Below are positions 7,577-15,089 of a stretch of DNA of 36,146 bases, one piece after another. The translations under genes were made by a program, and so were the position numbers. The first letter of the stretch is position 1; each line of letters starts with the position of its first letter. Below the pieces are notes generated by a model that did no database searches, was not told where the DNA came from, and saw only the letters and a list, made by a program, of their open reading frames with translations. This stretch comes from Proteobacteria bacterium UBA2363 (lineage in GTDB: Bacteria > Pseudomonadota > Gammaproteobacteria > Xanthomonadales > UBA2363), in assembly GCA_002344355.1 (NCBI GenBank), contig DDTN01000037.1:1-36146 (forward strand), read 5' to 3'.

Positions 7577-8857
7577 ATGCGCATCGCGGTGGTGGGTTCC
7601 GGCATCGCCGGGCTGGCGTCGGCGTGGCTGCTCTCGCGCCGCCACGAGGTGGTCCTCTACGAGGCCCAGGACCGGCTCGGCGGCCACACGCATACCCACG
7701 ACATCCGCCTGGGCAGCCGCCGCTACCGGGTAGACACCGGCTTCATCGTCATGAACCGGCAGCACTACCCGCTGCTGTCGGCGCTGTTCGCCGAACTCGG
7801 CGTCGCCACCCAGCCGACCACCATGAGCTTCTCGGTGCGCAACGAGCGCAGCGGGCTGGAGTACAACGCCAGCACCCTGCGCGGCCTGTTCTGCCAGCGC
7901 CGCAACCTGGCCTCGCCGCGCTTCCTGGGCATGGTCCGCGACATCCTGCGCTTCTACCGGCAGGCCGGGGCGCTGCTGGCGCAGCCCGGCCCGGGCCCGT
8001 CGCTGCGCGACTACCTGGACGGCAACGGCTACGGCGAGGCGTTCCGCGACGACCACCTGGTGCCGATGGCGGCGGCCTTGTGGTCCAGCCCGTCGGATGC
8101 CGTGCTGGGCTTCCCGGCGCGCTTCCTGGTGCAGTTCATGGCCAACCACCAGATGCTGCAGGTCGCCGGCCGGCCGCAGTGGCAGACCGTGGTCGGCGGC
8201 TCCAGCGCCTATGTCGACGCGCTGCGGGCGCGCTGGCCGGTGCAGGTGCGCCTGGCCGATCCGGTGCGGCGGGTCGAGCGGCTCGCCGGTGCCGGCGTGC
8301 GGGTCCTGTCGCTGCAGGGCGAGGACCGCTTCGACCAGGTCGTGCTGGCCTGCCACAGCGACCAGGCGCTGGCGCTGGTCGACCGGCCGACGCCGGCGGA
8401 AGGGCAGGTGCTCGGCGCCATCGGCTTCCAGGCCAACGATACCGTGCTGCACACCGATGCCTCGGTGCTGCCGCGCCGCGGCCGCGCCTGGGCGGCCTGG
8501 AACGCCCTGGTGCCGGCGCAGCCCGGCGAGCAGTGCACGGTCAGCTACCTGATGAACCAGCTGCAGTCGCTGGACGCCCCGACGCCGCTGGTGGTCAGCC
8601 TCAACCAGACCGAGCGCATCGATGCCGACCGCATCCTCGCCCGGATGACCTACCACCATCCGCTCTACACCCAGGGTGCGGTGGCCGCCCAGGGCCGTCG
8701 CGCCGAGATCGACGGCGTCGACCGCCTCTGGTACGCGGGCGCCTGGTGGGGCTGGGGCTTCCACGAGGACGGCATCCGCTCGGCGGTCGACATCGCCCGT
8801 GCGCTGGACGTCGACTGGCCTGCCGCGGCGTCCGCCGGCGATCCCGGGGACCACTGA
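7577..8857 (+). CDS. FAD/NAD(P)-binding amine-oxidase-like oxidoreductase
   Basis: A 426-residue flavoprotein of the amine oxidase / phytoene-desaturase-like superfamily. The dinucleotide-binding loop GSGIAG (7-12) follows a hydrophobic beta strand and is completed by the acidic end YEAQ and the RLGGHTHT motif; near the C-terminus WYAGAWWGWGFHEDGIRSA is the second FAD contact. Proteins with this RLGGHT signature often sit beside cyclopropane-fatty-acid-synthase-like and DUF1365 genes and act on membrane lipids, for example furan fatty acid formation in Rhodobacter; those partners are absent here and the neighbour is a desaturase instead. A lipid substrate is therefore inferred. TTG at 7571, overlapping the desaturase stop, is an alternative start adding two residues. 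Confidence 0.85.
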   Translation: MRIAVVGSGIAGLASAWLLSRRHEVVLYEAQDRLGGHTHTHDIRLGSRRYRVDTGFIVMNRQHYPLLSALFAELGVATQPTTMSFSVRNERSGLEYNASTLRGLFCQRRNLASPRFLGMVRDILRFYRQAGALLAQPGPGPSLRDYLDGNGYGEAFRDDHLVPMAAALWSSPSDAVLGFPARFLVQFMANHQMLQVAGRPQWQTVVGGSSAYVDALRARWPVQVRLADPVRRVERLAGAGVRVLSLQGEDRFDQVVLACHSDQALALVDRPTPAEGQVLGAIGFQANDTVLHTDASVLPRRGRAWAAWNALVPAQPGEQCTVSYLMNQLQSLDAPTPLVVSLNQTERIDADRILARMTYHHPLYTQGAVAAQGRRAEIDGVDRLWYAGAWWGWGFHEDGIRSAVDIARALDVDWPAAASAGDPGDH

Positions 8858-8985
8858 CCCCGGGTTGCGCGGCCACGCCTGCCGCGACCGCCGGGTTCCG
8901 CCGCGCACCAGGGCGCCTCCCCGGATCCATCGGCCGCAGGGAGCGGTGCCGGGCGTCCGGAAACCCCGAGCGCGACCTGCTCCTC

Positions 8986-9006
8986 TCTCCCTTCGGCGAG
9001 GGGAGA
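8986..9006. repeat. REP-like short inverted repeat
   Basis: TCTCCC (8986-8991) and GGGAGA (9001-9006) flank TTCGGCGAG in the 253-base gap between the convergent FAD oxidoreductase and oxyR genes. It resembles the element at 4871-4912 in composition and in its place between convergent genes. No T-run follows. Confidence 0.45.
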
Positions 9007-9110
9007 AGTGCGGTGCCGTCGCAAGGCGGCATGCGTCCGACAGGGCCGTGCCCGGGAGACGGGCGGGGCGCGCCGGGCCGAGCGGCACGGCGGGCGCCCG
9101 GTCCGCGCGA

Positions 9111-10028
9111 TCAGGGCAGCCGGGAGCCTTCGACCAGCGGGGCGGCGATGCTTCGGATCAGCGCGGCCAGTTCCGGCAGGAACTCGCGGAAGGCGCTGGT
9201 CTTGCGCCAGAACAGCGCGATCGTGCGGGTCGGCGCCGGCGGCTCGAAGCGCAGCAGGGCGATGTCCTCGGAGACGGCGACCGGTGGCTGCACGGCCAGC
9301 AGCGGCAGCAGGGTGATGCCGACCCCGGCGGCCACCATCTGGCGCAGGGTCTCCAGGCTGGTCGCGCGGAAGCCGCTGCGCTCGGCGGCGCCGGCCAGCC
9401 GGCAGACTTCCAGGGCCTGGTCGCGCAGGCAGTGGCCGTCCTCCAGCAGCAGGACGCTCTCGCCCTCGATCACGCTCGCCGGCAGCGGGCCGTCGCGGCC
9501 CGCCAGCGGATGCGCCAGCGGCACCGCCAGCACGAACGGCTCCTCGAACAGCACGTCCTTGGCGAGCTGCTCGTCGTGCACCGGCAGCGCCAGCACGCCG
9601 GCGTCCAGGCTGCCTTCGCGCAGGCCGCGCAGGACCTCCTCGGTCTTCTGTTCGACTAGGAGCAGCTCCAGGCGCGGCCAGCGCGCATGGATGCGCGGCA
9701 CCACGTGCGGCAGCAGGTAGGGGCCGAGCGTCGGGAACAGGCCGATGCGCAGGCTGCCCGATTCGGGATCCCGGGCGCGCCGGGCGATCTCGCGGATCTG
9801 TTCCGCCTCGCGGACGATCGCCCGGGCCCGCTCGATCACCTGGGCGCCGATGTCGGTCAGCAGAACCTGGCGGGGACTGCGCTCGAACAGCTCGACGCCG
9901 AGCTCCTCCTCGAGCTTGCGCACCTGGGTCGAGAGGGTGGGCTGGCTGACATGCACCGCCTCGGCGGCGCGACCGAAATGGCGGTGCTCGGCCAGCGCCA
10001 CCAGGTAGCGCAGGTCGCGCAGGTTCAC
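9111..10028 (-). CDS. oxyR: Hydrogen peroxide sensor and LysR-type regulator OxyR
   Basis: A 305-residue LysR-family regulator. The N-terminal helix-turn-helix (about 1-60) reads like E. coli OxyR (YLVALAEHRHF, HVSQPTLS). The redox pair is present: Cys200 in LEDGHCLRDQA and Cys209 in LEVCRLAG, matching E. coli Cys199 and Cys208, which form the peroxide-induced disulfide. It should activate ahpC-ahpF upstream. The start is GTG at 10026-10028, chosen because the protein then begins MNLRDLRYL, as OxyR does. It is third in the order ahpC, ahpF, oxyR on the minus strand, 100 bases after ahpF. That gap holds a strong stem-loop, so its expression may be partly separate. Confidence 0.97.
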   Translation of the reverse strand: MNLRDLRYLVALAEHRHFGRAAEAVHVSQPTLSTQVRKLEEELGVELFERSPRQVLLTDIGAQVIERARAIVREAEQIREIARRARDPESGSLRIGLFPTLGPYLLPHVVPRIHARWPRLELLLVEQKTEEVLRGLREGSLDAGVLALPVHDEQLAKDVLFEEPFVLAVPLAHPLAGRDGPLPASVIEGESVLLLEDGHCLRDQALEVCRLAGAAERSGFRATSLETLRQMVAAGVGITLLPLLAVQPPVAVSEDIALLRFEPPAPTRTIALFWRKTSAFREFLPELAALIRSIAAPLVEGSRLP

Positions 10029-10057
10029 GGCGGGCCGCCGTTCGTCCGGAGACCGGT

Positions 10058-10099
10058 CCGGTGCCGGTGCCGGAGCGGCGGTCCCGCGGCCGGCACCGG
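10058..10099 (-). other. Stem-loop in the ahpF-oxyR intergenic region
   Basis: The 10-base arm CCGGCACCGG (10090-10099) can pair with CCGGTGCCGG at either 10064-10073 or 10058-10067, giving two alternative hairpins in the 100-base gap. No U-tract follows in the minus direction, so it is not an intrinsic terminator. An attenuating or mRNA-stabilising hairpin is possible. Confidence 0.45.
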
Positions 10100-10128
10100 C
10101 CTGGCCCTGGCGACGCGGGCCATGACGA

Positions 10129-11730
10129 TCAGGCCGCCCGCGCCTCGGGCCGGGCGGCCTGCGCCTGCGCCGGCACCGCGCTGCGGATCAGGTGGTCGAA
10201 CGCGCTGAGCGCCGCCTTGGCGCCGTCGCCCATGGCGATCACGATCTGCTTGTAGGGCACCGTGGTGACGTCGCCTGCCGCGAACACGCCGGGCAGGGAG
10301 GTGCGGCCGGCGGCGTCGACCTCGATCTCGCCGCGCGGCGACAGCGCCAGCGTGCCCTTCAGCCACTCGCTGTTGGGCAGCAGGCCGATCTGCACGAAGA
10401 TGCCGTCCAGCTCGAGGTTGCGCGACTGGCCGCTGGTGCGCTCGGTGTACTCCAGGCCGGTGACCTTGCTGCCGTCGCCCAGCACCCGGGTGGTCTGGGC
10501 GCTGACCAGGACCTCGACGTTGGCCAGGCTGCGCAGCTTGCGCTGCAGCACCTCGTCGGCGCGCAGCTTGCCGTCGAACTCGATCAGGGTGACGTGGGCG
10601 ACGATGCCGGCCAGGTCGATGGCCGCCTCGACGCCGGAGTTGCCGCCGCCGATCACCGCCACCCGCTTGCCCTTGAACAGCGGCCCGTCGCAGTGCGGGC
10701 AGTAGGCGACGCCGCGGTTGCGGTACTCGTCCTCGCCGGGCACGTTCATCTGCCGCCAGCGCGCGCCGGTGGCCAGCACCACGGTGCGCGCCTGCAGCGT
10801 CGCGCCGGACTCCAGCTCGACGCCGACCAGGCCGCCGGGCTCGCTGGCCGGGACCAGGGCACGGGCGCGCTGCAGGTTCATCACGTCGACCTCGTAGTCG
10901 CGCACGTGCTGTTCCAGCGCGGTGACCAGCTTCGGGCCCTCGGTGTGGCTGACCGAGATGAAGTTCTCGATGCCCAGGGTGTCCAGCACCTGGCCGCCGA
11001 AGCGCTCGGCGGCGATGCCGGTGCGGATGCCCTTGCGCGCGGCGTAGATCGCCGCGGCGGCACCGGCCGGGCCGCCGCCGACCACCAGCACGTCGTAGGG
11101 GGCCTTGTCGCGCAGCGCCAGCGCGGCGCGCTCGGCGGCGCCGGTGTCGAGCTTGGCGAGCAGCTGCTCGACGGTCATCCGGCCCTGGCCGAAGTGCTCG
11201 CCGTTCATGTAGATGGTCGGCACCGCCATCACCTCGCGACGCTCGACCTCGTCCTGGAAAAGGGCGCCGTCGATGGCGATGTGGCGGATGCGCGGGTTGA
11301 TCACGCTCATCGCGTTGAGCGCCTGCACGGTGTCCGGGCAGCTCTGGCAGGACAGCGACATGAAGGTCTCGAAATCGTAGTCGCCGGGCAGGTTGCGGAC
11401 CTGTTCGACGACCGCCTCCTCGAGCTTCGGCGCGACGCCGCCGACCTGCAGCAGGGCCAGCACCAGGGAGGTGAACTCGTGGCCCATCGGGATCCCGGCG
11501 AAGCGCACTTCGACGTCGCTGCCGACGCGCCGGATCGCGAACGAGGGGCGCAGCGGCGCGGTGCCGTTGCGGACCAGGGTGATGTGGTCGGACAGCGAGG
11601 CGATGTCGGACAGCAGGGTCTCGAGCTCGCGGGAGGACTCGCCCTCGTCGAGCGAGGCGACCAGCTGCAGGGGCTGCGTCACCCGGGCCAGGTAGGCCTG
11701 CATCTGCGATTTCAGTTCGGCGTCAAGCAT
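10129..11730 (-). CDS. ahpF: Alkyl hydroperoxide reductase subunit F
   Basis: A 533-residue NADH-dependent flavoprotein disulfide reductase that regenerates AhpC. The N-terminal double-thioredoxin domain (about 1-200) carries Cys128 and Cys131 in LSCQSCPD. The thioredoxin-reductase-like part follows: FAD loop GGGPAG (218-223), active-site pair Cys344-Cys347 in YCPHCDG, NAD loop GGGNSG (361-366), and the C-terminal FAD motif GVFAAGDV. All four redox cysteines of E. coli AhpF are conserved. The ATG at 11730 has GGAG eight bases upstream. It lies 153 bases after ahpC in the same direction. Confidence 0.98.
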   Translation of the reverse strand: MLDAELKSQMQAYLARVTQPLQLVASLDEGESSRELETLLSDIASLSDHITLVRNGTAPLRPSFAIRRVGSDVEVRFAGIPMGHEFTSLVLALLQVGGVAPKLEEAVVEQVRNLPGDYDFETFMSLSCQSCPDTVQALNAMSVINPRIRHIAIDGALFQDEVERREVMAVPTIYMNGEHFGQGRMTVEQLLAKLDTGAAERAALALRDKAPYDVLVVGGGPAGAAAAIYAARKGIRTGIAAERFGGQVLDTLGIENFISVSHTEGPKLVTALEQHVRDYEVDVMNLQRARALVPASEPGGLVGVELESGATLQARTVVLATGARWRQMNVPGEDEYRNRGVAYCPHCDGPLFKGKRVAVIGGGNSGVEAAIDLAGIVAHVTLIEFDGKLRADEVLQRKLRSLANVEVLVSAQTTRVLGDGSKVTGLEYTERTSGQSRNLELDGIFVQIGLLPNSEWLKGTLALSPRGEIEVDAAGRTSLPGVFAAGDVTTVPYKQIVIAMGDGAKAALSAFDHLIRSAVPAQAQAARPEARAA

Positions 11731-11826
11731 GGCGGCGCTCCGGGATCAGGGTGTCGGGAAGAGAGGACGGCGCCGGGAAGGTTCCAGGCGCCGCCCGACC
11801 GAAGGGTGCGGGCCGGCGGGTCCCGC

Positions 11827-11860
11827 GGCGCGCGGCGGCATGGCCGCCGCCGCGCGCGCC
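11827..11860 (-). other. GC-rich stem-loop between ahpC and ahpF
   Basis: GCGGCGGC (11832-11839) pairs with GCCGCCGC (11843-11850) around a three-base loop, and flanking GGCGC / GCGCC can extend the stem. There is no T-run on the minus strand. A processing or 3'-stabilising hairpin that keeps ahpC mRNA above ahpF mRNA, as reported for many ahpCF operons, is plausible but inferred. Confidence 0.5.
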
Positions 11861-11883
11861 CTCTGGGTTGGGGTGGCGTCGGC

Positions 11884-12447
11884 TCAGATCTTGCCGACCA
11901 GGTCCAGCGACGGCTTCAGGGTCTTCTCGCCTTCCTTCCACTTGGCCGGGCAGACCTCGCCCGGGTGGCTGGCGACGTACTGGGCGGCCTTCAGCTTGCG
12001 CAGCGACTCGGTGACGTCGCGGGCGATGGCGTTGTCGTGGACCTCCATGGTCTTGATCACGCCGTCCGGATTGATCACGAAGGTGCCGCGCAGGGCCAGG
12101 CCCTCCTCGTCGATGTGGACGCCGAACGCGCGGGTGAGCTGGTGGGTCGGGTCGCCGACCAGCGGGAACTTCGCCTTGCCGACCGCCGCCGAGGTCTCGT
12201 GCCAGACCTTGTGCGAGAAATGGGTGTCGGTGGTGACGATGTAGACCTCGGCACCGGCCTTCTGGAACTCGGCGTAGTGCTCGGCGGCGTCCTCGACCTC
12301 GGTCGGGCAGTTGAAGGTGAAGGCGGCCGGCATGAAGATCACGACCGACCACTTGCCCTTCAGGCTGGCCTCGGTGACCTCGACGAACTTGCCGTTGTGG
12401 AAGGCCTGGGCCTTGAACGGCTGGACGGGGGTGTTGATCAGGGACAT
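11884..12447 (-). CDS. ahpC: Alkyl hydroperoxide reductase subunit C, 2-Cys peroxiredoxin
   Basis: A 187-residue typical 2-Cys peroxiredoxin that reduces H2O2, organic peroxides and peroxynitrite. The peroxidatic cysteine is Cys47 in FTFNCPTE and the resolving cysteine is Cys166 in GEVCPAKW, at positions equivalent to E. coli Cys46 and Cys165. The ATG at 12447 (MSLINTPV) is chosen because AGGAG lies eight bases upstream and the conserved sequence begins there; the frame is open about 29 codons further but crosses the promoter. It is first in the ahpC-ahpF-oxyR order and is preceded by an OxyR site and a good promoter. Confidence 0.98.
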   Translation of the reverse strand: MSLINTPVQPFKAQAFHNGKFVEVTEASLKGKWSVVIFMPAAFTFNCPTEVEDAAEHYAEFQKAGAEVYIVTTDTHFSHKVWHETSAAVGKAKFPLVGDPTHQLTRAFGVHIDEEGLALRGTFVINPDGVIKTMEVHDNAIARDVTESLRKLKAAQYVASHPGEVCPAKWKEGEKTLKPSLDLVGKI

Positions 12448-12505
12448 CTGCAGACTCCTGTGGGCTGGAGAGGTGGGGGAGGGCGGCTCATAGGCAGCGA
12501 CCGCC

Positions 12506-12534
12506 ATCCTAGGCGAGGGCGATTGATAGATCAA
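12506..12534 (-). promoter_or_regulatory. Sigma-70 promoter of ahpC
   Basis: On the minus strand TTGATC (plus 12529-12534) is separated by 17 bases from TAGGAT (plus 12506-12511). Transcription would start near 12499, giving a leader of about 50 bases before the ahpC ATG. The -35 lies inside the end of the OxyR site, the arrangement of OxyR-activated promoters. Confidence 0.7.
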
Positions 12535-12562
12535 ATCGATTTATGCCATCGATGCGATAGGT
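12526..12562. promoter_or_regulatory. Putative OxyR operator upstream of ahpC
   Basis: The known OxyR motif is ATAG-N7-CTAT-N7-ATAG-N7-CTAT. Here the tetramers at the right 11-base steps are ATAG (12526), CGAT (12537), ATCG (12548) and AGGT (12559): one exact, two with one mismatch each, one poor. The site is a rare AT-rich patch in a GC-rich region and touches the ahpC -35. OxyR itself is encoded three genes on. Confidence 0.7.
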
Positions 12563-12628
12563 CGCATCAATGACGCCCGGCTTGGCCGCAGGCCGCAGCG
12601 GCTGCGGCGCCTGCTCTACCATGGCGCC

Positions 12629-12937
<309 letters not shown>

Positions 12938-13156
12938 GCCGGGCCGCGGCGACGGTGCAGGGCGCCCGCTGCGGGCTGGCCCTGTCCGGTCCTGCCCCGT
13001 CGGCGGTACCCGCTCCCGTTGCCATCGGCGCCTTCGGACTTCCCCCGGGCAGCCCGTGTCCGCGGCGTCCCCTGGGGCGCGCTCGGCCATGGCAGAAAAC
13101 CCGCCCGCCTTCCGTGTCCGGTGCTGGAGGGGCCGCAGCGGCCCGCGGAGCGCACC

Positions 13157-13741
13157 ATGGCAAGATCCCGTCCCATCCCGGCCCTGGCCGTGGGCCTGGC
13201 CCTGTTCGCGGGGGCCACAGGCCCGGCCCGGGGCGACCCCGGCCCGCGCGATGTCTTTCCGCAGCCGCCCCTGGCCAGCGGCCACTACCTGCACATCCCG
13301 GGCATCGCGTTCCGGCCGCTCGCGCCCACGCCGGTCCGGCAGTCCGCGCGCGGGGTCAGCCTGATCTGCCCGGACGGGGCGCCGTTCTCCTTCCTGGAGG
13401 CCTGGTTCTCGCCGCCGCACGGCGCCCGGCTCGAGCTGGTCCAGTTCAACGGCCGCGACAACAGCAGCCAGCAGAACCAGTCCATGTTCCTGTTCCGGGT
13501 CTGCCACAACCCGGTCGGCGCGCCCGGCAGCGCGGCCACGGCGACCATCCTGGGCGTCGCCGCGACCAGCGGTACCAGCGACTACTACCAGGTCGCCATC
13601 ACGCCGCCCGGCACCGAGATCGTCGACGCCTTCCAGTGCCGCTACCTGCTCCGCGTGCAGCTGACCGCCCAGGGCGTGGCCTGCCTGGGCGAGAACATGA
13701 TCCTCGACCGTGCCCTGGTCGCCTACGAGGTGCTGCCATGA
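13157..13741 (+). CDS. Secreted four-cysteine protein of unknown function, copy A
   Basis: A 194-residue protein with a clear signal peptide (hydrophobic residues 8-25). I do not recognise a named family. After cleavage it is rich in beta-prone sequence and has exactly four cysteines: 71 (SLIC), 116 (FRVC), 161 (FQC) and 176 (GVAC), with intervals of 44, 44 and 14 residues. The two following genes repeat this spacing. The ATG at 13157 has GGAG six bases upstream and sits directly before the signal peptide. The stop overlaps the start of copy B as ATGA, implying translational coupling. It is probably periplasmic or extracellular with two disulfides. Confidence 0.8.
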   Translation: MARSRPIPALAVGLALFAGATGPARGDPGPRDVFPQPPLASGHYLHIPGIAFRPLAPTPVRQSARGVSLICPDGAPFSFLEAWFSPPHGARLELVQFNGRDNSSQQNQSMFLFRVCHNPVGAPGSAATATILGVAATSGTSDYYQVAITPPGTEIVDAFQCRYLLRVQLTAQGVACLGENMILDRALVAYEVLP

Positions 13742-14397
13742 GACCGCCACGGCCCGCATTCCGGGCACCGCTGCTGCACCTCGCGGTGGCGATGGCCAGC
13801 GCCGGCGCCGCCAGCGCGCAGGCACCGTCCGGCACGCCCGACCCGCTGACCCTGGCCGCCACCCGCAGCCACTACGGCGCCTACGCCCACAGCGGCGTGC
13901 GCTCGGACACCAGCATGACGTACGCCCATTTCGGGGCCGAGCTGCATTGCGTGAACGCGCCGCCGGCTGGCGGTGTGTCGACCTTCCTGTATCCCCTGGA
14001 GCTGCCGCCGCTGGCCGGCACGCTGGAGTCGGTCCAGGTCTGGGCCTACGACGACGAGGGCGGCGACCTGCGCGTGAGCGTGCTGCGCGTCTGTCACGGC
14101 CCCGTGCCGCCGTACGCCGTCCGCTCCGTCCAGGCCGTGCGCGAGGTCGCGCCGGAGCCGGACCTCGGCCCGGTCCGCCTCGACATCCCGTTGAACCTGC
14201 CGCCGACCAGCTCGCCCGACTGCTCGATCCTGCTCGAGGTCCGGGTCGCGCGGGTCGGCCAGGCCTGCCAGGGCAACGCGGTGACGGTGATGCGGGTGCG
14301 CATGCAGATGCGCGACCCCAACCACATCTTCCGGGACGGCTTCCTTGCCCTGGAACGTGTGCCCTCCGCGCCCGACGGTCCCGGAGAAAGCCAATGA
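13738..14397 (+). CDS. Secreted four-cysteine protein of unknown function, copy B
   Basis: A 219-residue protein with a signal peptide ending near ASAQA (25-29). Mature-part cysteines are at 71 (ELHC), 119 (LRVC), 162 (PDC) and 177 (GQAC), intervals 47, 42 and 14, nearly those of copy A; LRVCHGPV matches FRVCHNPV of copy A, and the run CSILLEVRVA parallels CRYLLRVQLT. A 42-residue tail after the last cysteine is longer than in the others. Both ends overlap the neighbours by ATGA, so the three genes form one coupled unit. No catalytic motif was seen; a structural or binding role outside the inner membrane is more likely than an enzyme, but this is inference. Confidence 0.8.
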   Translation: MRPPRPAFRAPLLHLAVAMASAGAASAQAPSGTPDPLTLAATRSHYGAYAHSGVRSDTSMTYAHFGAELHCVNAPPAGGVSTFLYPLELPPLAGTLESVQVWAYDDEGGDLRVSVLRVCHGPVPPYAVRSVQAVREVAPEPDLGPVRLDIPLNLPPTSSPDCSILLEVRVARVGQACQGNAVTVMRVRMQMRDPNHIFRDGFLALERVPSAPDGPGESQ

Positions 14398-15053
14398 GCC
14401 GCCTTCCCACGGTCGCCTTGCTGCTCTGCGCCGGCCTGTTCGCGAACGGCGCCGGCGCCGCCGACCGCGAGGGCTGGCGGCGCGTGCCGCTCACCGATGC
14501 CGCCGAGCGCGCCGCACTCGGCATCCTCGACCCCGAACGGGCCGTGTTCGCCTGGCAAGGGCCGGCAACGCCGCCGCGCGATGCCGGCATCGTGCCGATC
14601 GGCCGCGACCAGGCCAGCGTGCTGGTCATGGGCAGCGAGTTCGTCGGCATCAGCGCCTCGTTCGTGGCCGGTCGCACCGGCTTCGCCGAGGAGCTGTTCT
14701 GCCCGGCGAGCAGCCTCGAGTCCCGGGCCCGGGCGCGCCTGCCGTTGCCGTCCGACCGGCGCCTGCGGTTCCTCGACGTGTGGGGCTTCGACAGCTCGGC
14801 GACCCGCGACCTGCAGGTGCGGCTGCAGGAGTTCTGCCTGCCCCTGGGCGAGGCCAGCGAGGGCGAGTTGACCCTGGTGAGCACCGTCACCTCGTCCGGC
14901 GCGCCCGGCTACTTCAACCTGCGCTTCATCCTGCCGCCGGTCTGGCCGGCGACCGCGGCGTGTTCCTGGTTCCTGCAGGTGGACTTCGCCGGCTGCCAGG
15001 CCGGCGATGCCCTGCGCCTGTCGGGTGCGCGGGTCCTCTGGGACGCGCCCTGA
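14394..15053 (+). CDS. Secreted four-cysteine protein of unknown function, copy C
   Basis: A 219-residue protein with a signal peptide ending near AGAA (20-23). One cysteine lies inside the signal peptide; the mature ones are at 103 (ELFC), 148 (QEFC), 190 (TAAC) and 201 (AGC), intervals 44, 41 and 10. It keeps the pattern of copies A and B, including the hydrophobic run after the third cysteine (CSWFLQVDF) and an 18-residue tail after the fourth. It differs by a 30-residue longer N-terminal part and a shorter last interval. It is the last gene of the unit; the convergent acyl-CoA dehydrogenase gene ends 36 bases on. Function unknown. Confidence 0.8.
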   Translation: MSRLPTVALLLCAGLFANGAGAADREGWRRVPLTDAAERAALGILDPERAVFAWQGPATPPRDAGIVPIGRDQASVLVMGSEFVGISASFVAGRTGFAEELFCPASSLESRARARLPLPSDRRLRFLDVWGFDSSATRDLQVRLQEFCLPLGEASEGELTLVSTVTSSGAPGYFNLRFILPPVWPATAACSWFLQVDFAGCQAGDALRLSGARVLWDAP

Positions 15054-15089
15054 GGCCCGCCGTCGCGCGGGCCCGGCAATGGCGGGCGC

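Noticed and set aside
12553..12566. Dyad TGCGA-TAGG-TCGCA beside the OxyR site as an independent operator
   Set aside because: It overlaps the outer OxyR half-site and gives no match to a regulator I know; it may be coincidental.
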